Below are positions 36,851 to 45,515 of a stretch of 64,000 bases of DNA, in pieces (position 1 is the stretch's first letter; each line of letters starts with the position of its first letter). Location: the NCBI RefSeq assembly GCF_029223585.1, contig NZ_CP119424.1:1054001-1118000 (forward strand). Reading direction: 5' to 3'. The translations under genes and the position numbers were made by a program. The DNA is from Photobacterium sp. DA100 (GTDB lineage Bacteria; Pseudomonadota; Gammaproteobacteria; Enterobacterales; Vibrionaceae). The notes under the pieces are model-generated. The model saw only the letters and a program-made list of their open reading frames with translations, did no database searches and was not told the DNA's origin.

Positions 36851-37498
36851 TTAAACTGTTTTCAGTTGTGCTAGGACGTCATGAAGTGAAGGTAAAATTG
36901 CATGACCAAACTGGCGAACTTCATCACAAGGCTGGACCAAGTCAGGGATTTGGTAGGTCATCATGTTCGCTGCTACTGCAGCTCTTACGCCATTGTTTGA
37001 ATCTTCAAACGCCAGACAATATTCTGGCTCGACATTTAGACGGCTCGCCGCCAGTTGGTATATCTCAGGATGGGGCTTACCATTGGCGACCTCACAACCT
37101 GTGGTCAGGTTGTCAAAATACTTGTCGATACCCGCCAGCTCTAATTTTTTCTTAGCAACATCTTTAGCTGTAGAGGTTGCAATAGCAATAGGCGTTCCCT
37201 GTTCTTTCAGCCACTCCAATAGCTCTACCACACCCTCTTTGACTGGAATGGCTTGATGCTTAACCACGCCGTTGTAGCGAGTACGCCATTCGTCATGCAG
37301 GCGATCTAAGTCATCACCATAGGCTTTGCGGAAAATCACTTCGATTCCCGCAGCATTACGGCCAATGATGGACAGATAAACATCTTCATAAAATGGAAGT
37401 TGTTGTACCTCACAAGCTTCTTTGAAAATACGCATACAAACACGCTCGGTATCGAGAAGCAAACCATCCATATCGAAAATTACAGCTTGGTAGTTCAT
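36851..37498 (-). CDS. HAD-superfamily phosphatase, beta-phosphoglucomutase-like
   Basis: A 215-residue hydrolase. Motif I is IFDMDGLLLDTE (Asp9/Asp11), motif II IATST, motif III lies near KKKLELAG, and motif IV is CLAFEDSNNGVRAA. The cap is the small helical type between motifs I and II. I choose the ATG at 37498 because MNYQAVIFDMDG is the family start; the longer frame would add 47 unlikely residues. It probably dephosphorylates a small sugar phosphate (as YniC/YfbT-type enzymes do); a true mutase is less likely from sequence alone. Convergent with the lactonase gene and divergent from trmY. Confidence 0.9.
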   Translation of the reverse strand: MNYQAVIFDMDGLLLDTERVCMRIFKEACEVQQLPFYEDVYLSIIGRNAAGIEVIFRKAYGDDLDRLHDEWRTRYNGVVKHQAIPVKEGVVELLEWLKEQGTPIAIATSTAKDVAKKKLELAGIDKYFDNLTTGCEVANGKPHPEIYQLAASRLNVEPEYCLAFEDSNNGVRAAVAANMMTYQIPDLVQPCDEVRQFGHAILPSLHDVLAQLKTV

Positions 37499-37733
37499 TA
37501 CTTTACAGACTAATTGGTGGAGACAGCGCATTTTGACACAAAAACGGGTGATTATCCTAAAAAAGTAGCGTTCGTTTTCTCGGCACTTACTGCTCTGGTT
37601 ACTGCTCTTGGGCATTATTTCAGTTACATCTCCCACCAAAGGTGCGATAATCCTGCACCTCTGTTGCCGATGACAATTCGGCAGGTATCAATACCTTGAT
37701 TCAAAAGTATTTTAATCAGTAGGACATCCTTCA

Positions 37734-38330
37734 ATGCGCGCCTTTGTATTACGAGCCAGATCCGCTCCTACCGACAGCCAGCAACTACTGGCTTCAGTTG
37801 GCCAAGAAGCTCACACTGAAATTTTGGCCCACACCCTGATGAATTCTATCTTCGTGGCGCAGTCACACCGCGAAGATGTTATCGTCCACCTGGTTCTAGA
37901 AAGCACCCAGGACTACTCTCGCACTGTCACCTTTGTTGCCAACGAGATGACCAATATCGGTGGCTTTCATGAACAAGCCTTGCTAAGCAAGGTAGCCAAG
38001 GCATTGGATGCCTCGCGCGGGATGGGCAAAGAGCAAGAGCGCCAAGTTGAGCCGGGCATTACTGTTCGAACTGTTAGCTTTGAAAAGCTAGTGAAGGAGC
38101 TTGCTGAAGATTACCAGCTATACATGATGGACAAGAAAGGGGCCTCGATTCGCGAACAAGAGTTCAGCGGCAACTCTTGCTTCCTGCTCACCGACCACAT
38201 TCCGATGCCGAAGAAAACGTTCAAGAGCCTGGAGCGACTCGGCACCCAGAAGATCAGCCTAGGCCCTAAAATGATCTTCGCTTCCCAGTGTGTGGTACTG
38301 ATCCATAACGAACTGGACCTTTGCGAATAA
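37734..38330 (+). CDS. trmY: TrmY-like (UPF0217) SPOUT methyltransferase
   Basis: A 198-residue protein of the TrmY/UPF0217 family, a SPOUT-class SAM-dependent methyltransferase. Family marks are AHTEILAHTLMNSIFVAQSHRED, the VTFVANEMTNIGGFHEQALL segment and the C-terminal knot (FLLTDHIPMPKKTF, then KISLGPKMIFASQCVVLIHNELD) with the expected Leu-Gly-Pro SAM loop. In archaea TrmY methylates N1 of pseudouridine 54 in tRNA. Bacteria generally have ribothymidine at 54, so the role of bacterial copies is unclear. AGGA before the ATG supports the start. A strong terminator follows, right behind which a group II intron has inserted. Confidence 0.85.
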   Translation: MRAFVLRARSAPTDSQQLLASVGQEAHTEILAHTLMNSIFVAQSHREDVIVHLVLESTQDYSRTVTFVANEMTNIGGFHEQALLSKVAKALDASRGMGKEQERQVEPGITVRTVSFEKLVKELAEDYQLYMMDKKGASIREQEFSGNSCFLLTDHIPMPKKTFKSLERLGTQKISLGPKMIFASQCVVLIHNELDLCE

Positions 38331-38373
38331 ACGCCGTTCCATAGCGTTAGCTATCTTGGCCACCGCTACCAAT

Positions 38374-38404
38374 AAGCCCGGGAGACTGCTCTCCCGGGCT
38401 TTTT
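38374..38404 (+). terminator. Intrinsic terminator of trmY, target of the intron
   Basis: AAGCCCGGGAG and CTCCCGGGCTT form a perfect 11-base stem with a 6-base loop, then a T run. The group II intron begins four bases beyond, the usual insertion site of class C introns. Confidence 0.93.
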
Positions 38405-38408
38405 CGTT

Positions 38409-40297
38409 GTGCGCCGAGCATGGCGTTGTTCTAGGAGGTGAAAGTCCTCTACGGGCTCAGTCGAGCGAGAACCGTTAGCCTATGCAAGGGTGCCCACCGT
38501 GAGGCGGGATCTGAAGGAAGCAAATGGCAAAACTTGGCCGTGACGAACAGAAATCTGATAGTAGGCCAGTACAACTTGGGTAACCTAGCAACATATAGAA
38601 TAGCCCAATGCCTCGACGGGAAGTGTGTACGGGTAAATCAGGCACAGCCAAGGGAAAGAACAACGTCTTACCTCGGGAGATCTTATTACCTGTCTCGGGC
38701 GAGACTAATGCAGCAGTGATGCTGTGTGATGGGAAATAAGAAGTCAGCAGAAGGCATAGTACCTTGGGGAAGTACAACCCAAGGGAAGGCCGGAACTGAA
38801 TATATCAAGAAGCAGTCACTAGACACTCAATCATGTGGAGTCATAGCAAGATGATCAAAATCTCTACGTACCAATGGGCAACACCGCAAGTGACGCTCAT
38901 GGCCACGAAGAATGACAAGCATGATCGGCGTAGACAGGAGGACGAGTCTTGGTGACCTCAACTCAGTTGATGGAGCAGATCTGTTCATCAACGAATCTGA
39001 ACCAAGCCCTGAGAAGAGTGAAGAAGAACAAAGGGTGTGCTGGTGTCGATAAACTCGATATAACAGCGACTATCTCGATGCTTCGGCAGTCTTCAAATGG
39101 GCAAGCGCTCCGCCAGAGCCTTCTGGATGGGAGCTATCAACCCCAACCTGTTCTGGGTGTAGAAATCCCTAAACCTAGCGGGGGAGTTAGGCAACTAGGT
39201 ATCCCAACAGTACTTGATAGGATAGTCCAACAGGCTATCACCTCAGTACTGACAGATATCTATGAACCGAAGTTCTCCCACAGTAGTTACGGGTTCAGGC
39301 CCAACCGTAGTGCCCACCATGCATTGGCGGCAGCAAGCCACTACATCAGGGAGGGGCGGGGTTATGTAGTCGACATTGACCTAGCGAAATACTTCGATAC
39401 CGTGAACCACGATAGACTGATGCACAGGCTATCGGAGGATATCACGGACAAACGGGTACTGAAGCTGGTCAGGTCATACCTACAGGCAGGCATAATGCGA
39501 AACGGGTTAGCCGAGCAGAGGCAACGAGGGACACCACAGGGTGGACCATTATCTCCGCTGCTATCAAATATCGTATTAGATGAGTTGGATAAAGAGCTTG
39601 AGCGAAGAGGGCATAAGTTCTGCCGATATGCAGATGACTGCCAAATCTACGTGGGCAGTGAGGAAGCCGCGAACCGAGTAAAAGCCTCAATAACGGAGTT
39701 CTTGGAGCAGAAACTGAAACTCACGGTCAACCGTGAGAAAAGTGCGGCAACAAGAGTGACAGAGCGGACTTACCTAGGCCATCGCTTCCAACGAGGTGGA
39801 ATTATCCATATCTCGAAGAGAGCACAAACTCATATGAAGAAGCGAGTGCGTCAAATAACGAAGCGGAATCGAGGGCGAGAGTTGAAGACAGTAATAGTCG
39901 AACTCACTCAATACCTAAGAGGATGGCAACACTACTTCAAGCTTGCCATACGGAAAAGCGCGATGCAGCGCTTAGATGAATGGATAAGGCGGCGCCTACG
40001 GTGCTATCGACTCAAGCAGCGCAAACGCAGACACAGTATAGCGTCATGGTTACGCCAAGAGGGCGTAAGCGAACGCAATGCGTGGAAGCTAGCGATGTCA
40101 GAGAAAGGATGGTGGCACTTGGCTTTATCGCCACAGCTCAATCAGGCCATGCCAACGAAACGGTTCAAGGAGATGGGCATGTACTCATTGCGAGATGGGT
40201 ACGAGTCACTGAAAATATATTCGGAACCGCCGTATGCGACCCACGCTTGTACGGTGGTGTGAGAGGACGGAGGCCGCGAGGCCTCCTCCTACTCGAT
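38409..40297 (+). mobile_element. Group IIC intron with reverse transcriptase
   Basis: An apparently complete retroelement of about 1.9 kb. The 5' end is GTGCG at 38409. Domain I continues with the conserved ATCTGAAGGAAGC near 38510. The reverse transcriptase gene occupies domain IV. Domain V is the 40223-40259 hairpin (AACCGCCGTATGCG ... TTGTACGGTGGT). Domain VI follows (GGAGGCC-GCGA-GGCCTCC) with a bulge-A candidate in CTACTCGAT; the 3' end is placed at about 40297. The insertion directly behind a transcription terminator is typical of class C. Boundaries are read from consensus and may be off by a few bases. The host genes on both sides are intact. Confidence 0.88.
38949..40262 (+). CDS. 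ltrA: Group II intron reverse transcriptase/maturase
   Basis: A 437-residue intron-encoded protein. The reverse transcriptase palm and fingers cover about 25-300. Marks include the GIPTVLDRIVQQA block near 84, SYGFRPNRSAHHA near 115, GTPQGGPLSPLLSNI near 195 and the catalytic YADD at 227-230. A maturase/thumb domain X follows (LTQYLRGWQHYF near 320). No HNH endonuclease domain is present, as in class C introns, which use single-stranded DNA or the lagging strand as primer. The start is TTG at 38949 or GTG at 38952; AGGAGG lies 7-10 bases upstream. The frame is intact, so the element may be active. Confidence 0.93.
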   Translation: MVTSTQLMEQICSSTNLNQALRRVKKNKGCAGVDKLDITATISMLRQSSNGQALRQSLLDGSYQPQPVLGVEIPKPSGGVRQLGIPTVLDRIVQQAITSVLTDIYEPKFSHSSYGFRPNRSAHHALAAASHYIREGRGYVVDIDLAKYFDTVNHDRLMHRLSEDITDKRVLKLVRSYLQAGIMRNGLAEQRQRGTPQGGPLSPLLSNIVLDELDKELERRGHKFCRYADDCQIYVGSEEAANRVKASITEFLEQKLKLTVNREKSAATRVTERTYLGHRFQRGGIIHISKRAQTHMKKRVRQITKRNRGRELKTVIVELTQYLRGWQHYFKLAIRKSAMQRLDEWIRRRLRCYRLKQRKRRHSIASWLRQEGVSERNAWKLAMSEKGWWHLALSPQLNQAMPTKRFKEMGMYSLRDGYESLKIYSEPPYATHACTVV

Positions 40298-40335
40298 TAT
40301 TGAAACTATGGTGGAAGCAGGTATAGCCTGTCTGG

Positions 40336-40818
40336 CTATCTGTGCGTTTTTTTGTACTTGTGCAACAAGTCTAATGGAATGTGGCAATAGTCATCAGGAA
40401 ACCGCGACAGCCTGTCCTGGTGTTCTTCATCGCTTTTGACGTAATTGGTCAGAGGCATCACTTCGACCACAATGCGCGCTTTATCTTCGCGAGAGTCGAT
40501 ATACTCCCGTGCCTGAACGAGATGCAACGGGTTATTGCTGTAAACGCCGGTACGATACTTAATACCGACATCTTCCCCCTGCCTGTTGAGGCTGTATGGG
40601 TCAATGATCTCAAAGAAAAAGACCATCAGCTGCTTCACTGTCACGGCCTTGGCATCAAAATTCACCATTACGCATTCCGCGTAGCCATCGTATTCGCTCT
40701 GCGTAGTATCGGTTGTTCCATTCGCCCGCCCAGCCTCGGTGGCAATGACACCTGGCAGGTGCTTCATGAACTCCTGCACGCCCCACAGGCAGCCGCCGGC
40801 AAAATAAATCTGTTCCAT
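40336..40818 (-). CDS. msrA: Peptide methionine sulfoxide reductase MsrA
   Basis: A 160-residue enzyme that repairs methionine-S-sulfoxide in proteins. The catalytic Cys10 lies in FAGGCLWGVQEF; the usual motif is GCFWG, so Phe is replaced by Leu. Other marks are TEYDGYAE-like SEYDGYAECV near 47, FFEIIDPYSLNRQGEDVGIKYRTGVY near 69 and a second Cys (DDYCHIP) near the C-terminus that could help recycling. I choose the ATG at 40818 because AGGAGACAGGA lies just before it. The gene is convergent with the intron. A small stem (ATAGCC/GGCTAT) overlaps its stop codon. Confidence 0.92.
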   Translation of the reverse strand: MEQIYFAGGCLWGVQEFMKHLPGVIATEAGRANGTTDTTQSEYDGYAECVMVNFDAKAVTVKQLMVFFFEIIDPYSLNRQGEDVGIKYRTGVYSNNPLHLVQAREYIDSREDKARIVVEVMPLTNYVKSDEEHQDRLSRFPDDYCHIPLDLLHKYKKTHR

Positions 40819-40872
40819 TCCTGTCTCCTGCAATATCCTGATGACTATTTGACCACTGGTCAGGGCATGGTA

Positions 40873-42120
40873 CTAGCCATGGTTTTTCTTAGGCTTAAAC
40901 TGCTTAATGCTGCGTTTCGCCTGACTGCGGCGGTTGGCTTTTTTATCTCGTGGTGCCCTTTTTCGCTCGGTGCCAGCTTCCGGGTCTGCCGGTTTATCTG
41001 TCACCGCAAACCCTTCCAGCCCAATCGTCTCCATCGGCCGGCCGGTAAGTTTGCGAATTGCATTCAAAGCGACTGTCTCACCATGACATACCAGTGAAAT
41101 GGCAAGACCGTTCATACCCGCACGGGCAGTCCTGCCAACCCGGTGCACATAGACAGGTGCATTGTCAGGGATATCGGCGTTGATGACCACAGGCAAGGCA
41201 TCGACATGAATACCGCGAGAAAGCAGGTCGGTGGTGATTAGTACCCTGGTCTGCTGCGTCTTGAAACTAGCTAAAATCTGCTCACGCTCTGACTGCTCTT
41301 TATCACCGTGCAATGCGGCGACGTCTATACCCTTTTTATTCAACCTTTTAGCTAAACTGTCCACCGCATTCTTCTCGCTCACAAATACCAAGACTTGCGG
41401 CCAGTCATTTTGTTGCAGCAGAGCAATCAGCGCTTGTGGCTTGCTGCCCTTGTTGACTAAGTAGAGCTGCTCATGGATTTCTTCAACCACGCTATTCTGG
41501 TGGCTGGCAGCCACTCGCTCTGGCTTATACATCAGTCCCAACGCCGCCTGCTCCAGTGTTTCGGGCAAGGTGGCGGAAAACAATAATGTCTGTCTCGCAG
41601 CCGGGGCAAAAGAGATTATTTTTTGTACGTCCGGCCAAAAGCCCATTTCCAGCAGCCGATCGGCTTCATCGAATGCCAATATCTGCAAAGATTTTAGCGA
41701 CACATAGCCTTTATTAAGAAAATCAAGTAATCGTCCGGGTGTAGCAACGACAATCTGTGCACCCTGCTCCAACTCTGCCTGCTGAATCTCCGGGGCAACT
41801 CCGCCACATAGCATGCCCACTCGAATACCAAGCTGACGGGCAACGTCAAGCAAAGACGCCGTCACCTGTGAAGCCAGTTCGCGAGTCGGAACCAGAACCA
41901 GGCTTTGAAGTTCGTTTTGCCCAGCATCAACCTTGTGCAGCATCGGTAAACCAAAAGCGTAGGTTTTACCGCTTCCCGTTTGCGCCAGTGCCAACACATC
42001 TTTGCCTTTGATTACGGCAGGGATAGCTAAACGCTGTATATCGGTCGGAGTCGTCAATTGGCTTGGCAGAGCGCTCAACAACTTGTTGTTTAATTGCAAT
42101 GATGCAAAAGTCATGGGCAT
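40873..42120 (-). CDS. DEAD-box RNA helicase (RhlE-like)
   Basis: A 415-residue ATP-dependent RNA helicase. Q-motif TPTDIQRLAIPAV near 26, Walker A AQTGSGKT near 46, motif Ib TPGRLLDF, DEAD box as FDEADRLL near 150, motif III SAT, motif V TDLLSRGIHVDALPVVINAD and motif VI YVHRVGRTARAG. A Lys/Arg-rich tail (about 385-415) probably gives general RNA binding. Likely roles are ribosome assembly or mRNA decay, especially in the cold, but the particular target is unknown. The start may be the ATG at 42120 or at 42114; neither has a strong ribosome site. Confidence 0.93.
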   Translation of the reverse strand: MPMTFASLQLNNKLLSALPSQLTTPTDIQRLAIPAVIKGKDVLALAQTGSGKTYAFGLPMLHKVDAGQNELQSLVLVPTRELASQVTASLLDVARQLGIRVGMLCGGVAPEIQQAELEQGAQIVVATPGRLLDFLNKGYVSLKSLQILAFDEADRLLEMGFWPDVQKIISFAPAARQTLLFSATLPETLEQAALGLMYKPERVAASHQNSVVEEIHEQLYLVNKGSKPQALIALLQQNDWPQVLVFVSEKNAVDSLAKRLNKKGIDVAALHGDKEQSEREQILASFKTQQTRVLITTDLLSRGIHVDALPVVINADIPDNAPVYVHRVGRTARAGMNGLAISLVCHGETVALNAIRKLTGRPMETIGLEGFAVTDKPADPEAGTERKRAPRDKKANRRSQAKRSIKQFKPKKNHG

Positions 42121-42298
42121 TAACTGTAACGGTAGAAAAATTGGAAGCGCAGTCTACCAGCCTGTACCAATATTCCCAAGTAACTTCAAGGTACTGTTGC
42201 AACGAGAACGATTCGGATGTTCGGCAAGGAGTTCATTTCTGCTTCAACTCACCTCGAAAAAGCCTGTCACGGACCGACTGCCGTTTTGGACTACAACA

Positions 42299-43228
42299 CT
42301 ATTTGGCGATTTGTCGATTGAGAAAACACAGCTGCTGGTATAACGCTTCAGTCTTACGCATTTCCACCCCATGCTCACGAGCCATATCCAAGACATTGCT
42401 GTACATATACTGTAATTCCATTTCACGGCCGTTACGCCGATCAAGCAGCATACTGGTCATATATGGCTTCATCTTGGCTGTATTATTGAGCATGGTTTCA
42501 ATCAGATTTGGATCAATCGACGATCCTGTCGCTTTTGCGACAAGGCCCACTTCCAACATTATCGCTTTGGCCAGGGCGACCGTTTCACGGCAAGCCATGA
42601 TCTGAGCCGTATCGGCATCCAGCACAGCTGACAAGCCATTAAAGGGCACATTCCACAGTAATTTTTTCCATCGAGCATCGAGGATACTGTGTTCTATGTC
42701 TACCTCTACACCACAGTGCTTAAAATCATCAGCAACGCTGGTCAAGGCTGATATTCCAGACTCCCCATATACCCCCAAAGTCAACCGACCATAATCAATA
42801 TGGTGGATGTGCCCAGGTCCAACTTTGTTGGAACAAATAAAACACAACCCTCCGGCAGTATATTCCAGTTCAAGTTGGTTATTAAGTGCCTGCTCTGCGC
42901 CAATACCATTTTGCAGCAAGAGAACAAGCGTATCTGATTTGAGCAAAGGACGGATTAAAGCCTCAAGTAAATCATTCTGGGTCGTCTTCAGAGCGACTAA
43001 GACAACATCAGCTTTGGGCATCTCGTTGGTCACGTTGTAAGCATTTATCCTATCAGCAGCAATGGAAAAATCGCCGAAATGGGAATCGACCTTCAAACCT
43101 TGTTGGCGAACTTGCTGATAATCACTGTTTAGCAAAAAATGAACATCAAAGCCCCCGTGGTGTAATCTCGCGCCATAGTAACCACCGATGGCTCCGGTTC
43201 CGATAACTGCATAAGTTTTGCTTTCCAT
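42299..43228 (-). CDS. Ketopantoate reductase-like (PanE/ApbA) dehydrogenase
   Basis: A 309-residue NAD(P)H oxidoreductase. The Rossmann motif GTGAIGGYYGARL lies near 10-22. The catalytic lysine is in ARWKKLLWNVPFNGLSAV near 183, and the C-terminal helical domain has the RNGREMELQYMYSNVL segment typical of 2-dehydropantoate 2-reductases. It may make pantoate for coenzyme A or act as a paralogue on another 2-keto acid; panB/panC are not nearby, so I give no symbol. I choose the ATG at 43228, where AGGAG lies nine bases upstream. It precedes the helicase gene by 178 bases on the same strand. Confidence 0.87.
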   Translation of the reverse strand: MESKTYAVIGTGAIGGYYGARLHHGGFDVHFLLNSDYQQVRQQGLKVDSHFGDFSIAADRINAYNVTNEMPKADVVLVALKTTQNDLLEALIRPLLKSDTLVLLLQNGIGAEQALNNQLELEYTAGGLCFICSNKVGPGHIHHIDYGRLTLGVYGESGISALTSVADDFKHCGVEVDIEHSILDARWKKLLWNVPFNGLSAVLDADTAQIMACRETVALAKAIMLEVGLVAKATGSSIDPNLIETMLNNTAKMKPYMTSMLLDRRNGREMELQYMYSNVLDMAREHGVEMRKTEALYQQLCFLNRQIAK

Positions 43229-43493
43229 TACTGTAAGGCTCCTGCTCATTCCATGATATGTGCTATTTGTTTAATGTACCGAATTTGAGCTATGCGGCAA
43301 GTACATATATAACATACTGAATCAGCCAAAATTTAAATTCTCCGCTATCATGTGTAAAATGGATTACCGTCCTCTAGCAGTCGAACTCCATAGAGGGCTT
43401 CCTCAAACAAGTTGTTCCGAAGACAAAAAAGCCATACCAACAGCAAGAATTTGGCTAAACGAAAGGGACAACAGCACTAAAAGATAAAGTATT

Positions 43494-43745
43494 ATGATCA
43501 ACGAAAATGATGTTATCTCAAGCCTAGAAGAACTTGAGTCATTTCTTCTGTCCGTTGAAAACGGTGGATTAGGTCTAACTAACGTTGCGGGTGTTGCCTT
43601 GGCAACCAACAATGCTGATGGCCGCCATTTTATTGCAGTACTAGACGATAAACATCAACTTCTGCTGGGCCGCTGGGTAACGGAAGAAGTCTATGAGAAC
43701 GGTAAAGACCTTGTACGTTACGGCTCCAAAGGACCACTTCACTAA
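43494..43745 (+). CDS. Unrecognised 83-residue soluble protein
   Basis: Not recognised. The protein has no signal peptide, no membrane span and no cysteine. An acidic N-terminal helix (INENDVISSLEELESFLLSVE) is followed by a likely small beta domain with GGLGLTNVAGVALATN, then HFIAVLDDKHQLLLGRWV near 45-62. The composition and alternating pattern look like a real folded protein, and a stem with a T-containing tail follows the gene. It stands alone between the ketopantoate reductase-like gene (divergent) and a CRP-site-preceded small gene. Confidence 0.6.
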   Translation: MINENDVISSLEELESFLLSVENGGLGLTNVAGVALATNNADGRHFIAVLDDKHQLLLGRWVTEEVYENGKDLVRYGSKGPLH

Positions 43746-43779
43746 GCGGTGAATAAACTCGGGTGATAAAATCGATTAT

Positions 43780-43807
43780 GCCACCAAAAATGAGTATTTG
43801 GTGGCTA
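43780..43807 (+). terminator. Probable terminator after the 83-residue gene
   Basis: GCCACCAAA and TTTGGTGGC form a perfect 9-base stem with an 8-base loop, followed by TATTA. The short T-tract lowers confidence. Confidence 0.55.
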
Positions 43808-43945
43808 TTACGAAATTCATTATCAGCACAGGTTCATTTTAGCCAACCGTTAAATTAACACAAAACAACAAACCTCTTACACCCCGAAAACATTCACACA
43901 AACAAAAGTTAAAGTAATTACGTGTCTTGTATTACCATTTTCAAG

Positions 43946-43965
43946 ATTGTGAATTTTATCACAAT
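43946..43965. promoter_or_regulatory. CRP-type binding site
   Basis: ATTGTGA-ATTTTA-TCACAAT contains TGTGA-N6-TCACA exactly, the consensus for the cAMP receptor protein. It lies about 130 bases before the 66-residue gene at 44094. Confidence 0.7.
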
Positions 43966-44093
43966 ATAAGGCGTACACTTGCCCCACCTTATGCTATCTT
44001 TTTCATAGCAGTAAGTGGCTTTATTTTCTTCCATGGCAATTCAGGTATCCGCAGACGTTGTGCTCTTAACATGTTGTAATAAGAGGTAGAATT

Positions 44094-44294
44094 ATGGATC
44101 AAGCGGAAAGTTTACGAAGCCTTTTTGCCAATCCGTCGGCAAAAGAAAGGCTGATACAATGCAGAGATAGAGTGCGTGAAGCAATAAGAGTTGGGAATCA
44201 CGCAGATATTCAATTATTAATGTTAGAACTTGAACAGGCGCAAGCTAATTTTGAGGAAGAGTGTATTGATAACAGTAAAATTGAGACTACCTAA
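44094..44294 (+). CDS. Unrecognised 66-residue helical protein
   Basis: Not recognised. It is a small, soluble, charged protein predicted to be nearly all helix (SLRSLFANPSAKERLIQCRDR, then LLMLELEQAQANFEEE), possibly a helical hairpin. It has two cysteines but no CxxC and no membrane span. AAGAGG lies before the ATG. An upstream CRP-type site suggests control by carbon status. A large perfect hairpin follows the gene. A regulator-like or adaptor role is possible, but nothing in the sequence proves one. Confidence 0.6.
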   Translation: MDQAESLRSLFANPSAKERLIQCRDRVREAIRVGNHADIQLLMLELEQAQANFEEECIDNSKIETT

Positions 44295-44308
44295 TTTAAT
44301 TTTCTACT

Positions 44309-44340
44309 TTAAGTTGCTTTTCTTGAAAAGCAACTTAAAG
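44309..44340. repeat. Perfect hairpin after the 66-residue gene
   Basis: CTTTAAGTTGCTTTT and AAAAGCAACTTAAAG are near-perfect 15-base arms with a 4-base loop (CTTG). No T-tract follows on either strand, so it is unusual for an intrinsic terminator, though it may still block exonucleases. Confidence 0.65.
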
Positions 44341-44391
44341 GCTTTGGGCATATAATAAATACAGCACAGATATAAATTTAGAATTGTAAAT

Positions 44392-45270
44392 CTAATTTAA
44401 TGCTATTGTATCTAATTCTTTTTTCATCACATCATTAAACTGATCTAGCCATTGATATCTTTCCCGATACATTTTCCGTTTTGGTCTTTTTATCAACTCG
44501 ATCGGCTTTCTTTCACTGATAAGTGGTAAACGGAAATACCACTTATTATATTCAGTACCATTTTGTTCTATCCAAAGCTGGTCATAATTAAACTTGAGTT
44601 TTTTCTTGTATCGTGAATCCGCATAAACATGTGCGGAGTTCTTAACCGCATAAATATTTTTGATTCCATAGTAGTTCATCAATACTCTCATTGCCTCGAC
44701 AACAAAGGCTTTAGGACGAATACCATAAACTGTTTTTGTGAACCTTCGGCTGAAATTATCGTTATCAACACTTCCCTGCACTCCGCCAATATAAGCACTA
44801 CCTTCATGTACGGTAAAGGTAATTACGTAACGTTTATTTCCCGTACTATCACAAAGTGCCAATGTCAGCTCGCCTTCCCGTCTATAACTATCAAGGAACA
44901 AAAGCTTAATCATAAAGGTCTCTTCACCGATATCGAAGCTGTGCAAAGTCAAGCCATGCTGATAAATCATCTGCCGAGCGGTTAGGTTGATATGACTATC
45001 GAGCCATTCATGGTGGTTAACCACGGCTTTGACAGCCATCATGCGACTCAAACCAGCTCTGAGATATGGTCGCATCGCCTTGAGCGCAAACTCGGGTTGA
45101 TTTCGAAAAACGACCTTTCTTTCACCACACTTAAAGTTATCATTTAATAATTTCAATGGTTTACGGTGAATCACCCCACGTAATATATATTTCGCTATAG
45201 ACTTAGGTTTGTTGCGGCAGGTGACTTTATAAGTACTGAAAGCATCTCGAATTAAACTCATTATACACAT
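44392..45270 (-). CDS. VirK/YbjX family protein (DUF535)
   Basis: A protein of about 292 residues in the DUF535 family (VirK of Shigella, YbjX/SomA of Salmonella and E. coli). Family marks are ARQMIYQHGLTLHSF near 100, LLFLDSYRREGELTLAL near 125, AYIGGVQG near 160 and RFTKTVYGIRPKAFVVEAM near 175. There is no signal peptide. VirK/YbjX proteins are linked to envelope stress, antimicrobial peptide resistance and virulence-factor release, by unknown mechanisms. The start may be the ATG at 45270 or 45261; neither has a strong ribosome site. It is divergent from the AraC-family gene. Confidence 0.8.
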   Translation of the reverse strand: MCIMSLIRDAFSTYKVTCRNKPKSIAKYILRGVIHRKPLKLLNDNFKCGERKVVFRNQPEFALKAMRPYLRAGLSRMMAVKAVVNHHEWLDSHINLTARQMIYQHGLTLHSFDIGEETFMIKLLFLDSYRREGELTLALCDSTGNKRYVITFTVHEGSAYIGGVQGSVDNDNFSRRFTKTVYGIRPKAFVVEAMRVLMNYYGIKNIYAVKNSAHVYADSRYKKKLKFNYDQLWIEQNGTEYNKWYFRLPLISERKPIELIKRPKRKMYRERYQWLDQFNDVMKKELDTIALN

Positions 45271-45515
45271 CAATAAAACAGCGTTCTTTAAGGTAAAGAG
45301 TAGAGCCCTCGATATGCCAACTCAACACTGACGATGTACGGTTTTGTATGCCTGTGTCCCCCCTCAACAGCAGCATATTATTCCTTCAACACAAAGCAAT
45401 AAAGTCCGCTGAACAGTTCTAATGTAATAATTATAATTTTATCAGAAGAAAGCTTTATTCCAATTAGCCGAAACCGTTATAATTATACAAACAGTGGAAA
45501 TATACAGGTATAGCA

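Larger units (their letters stand above)
43746..44093. other. Intergenic region with terminator and CRP-type site
   Basis: About 350 bases without a gene. The left end has a hairpin behind the 83-residue gene; the right half has a consensus CRP-type palindrome and presumably the promoter of the 66-residue gene. The middle is AT-rich and featureless. Confidence 0.55.

Noticed and set aside
38438..38719. 93-codon frame inside the intron 5' part
   Set aside because: Lies in the structured domain I RNA of the group II intron, so the open frame is incidental.
40320..40345. Terminator of msrA
   Set aside because: ATAGCC/GGCTAT arms overlap the stop codon, but there is no T-tract, so it is not called as a terminator.
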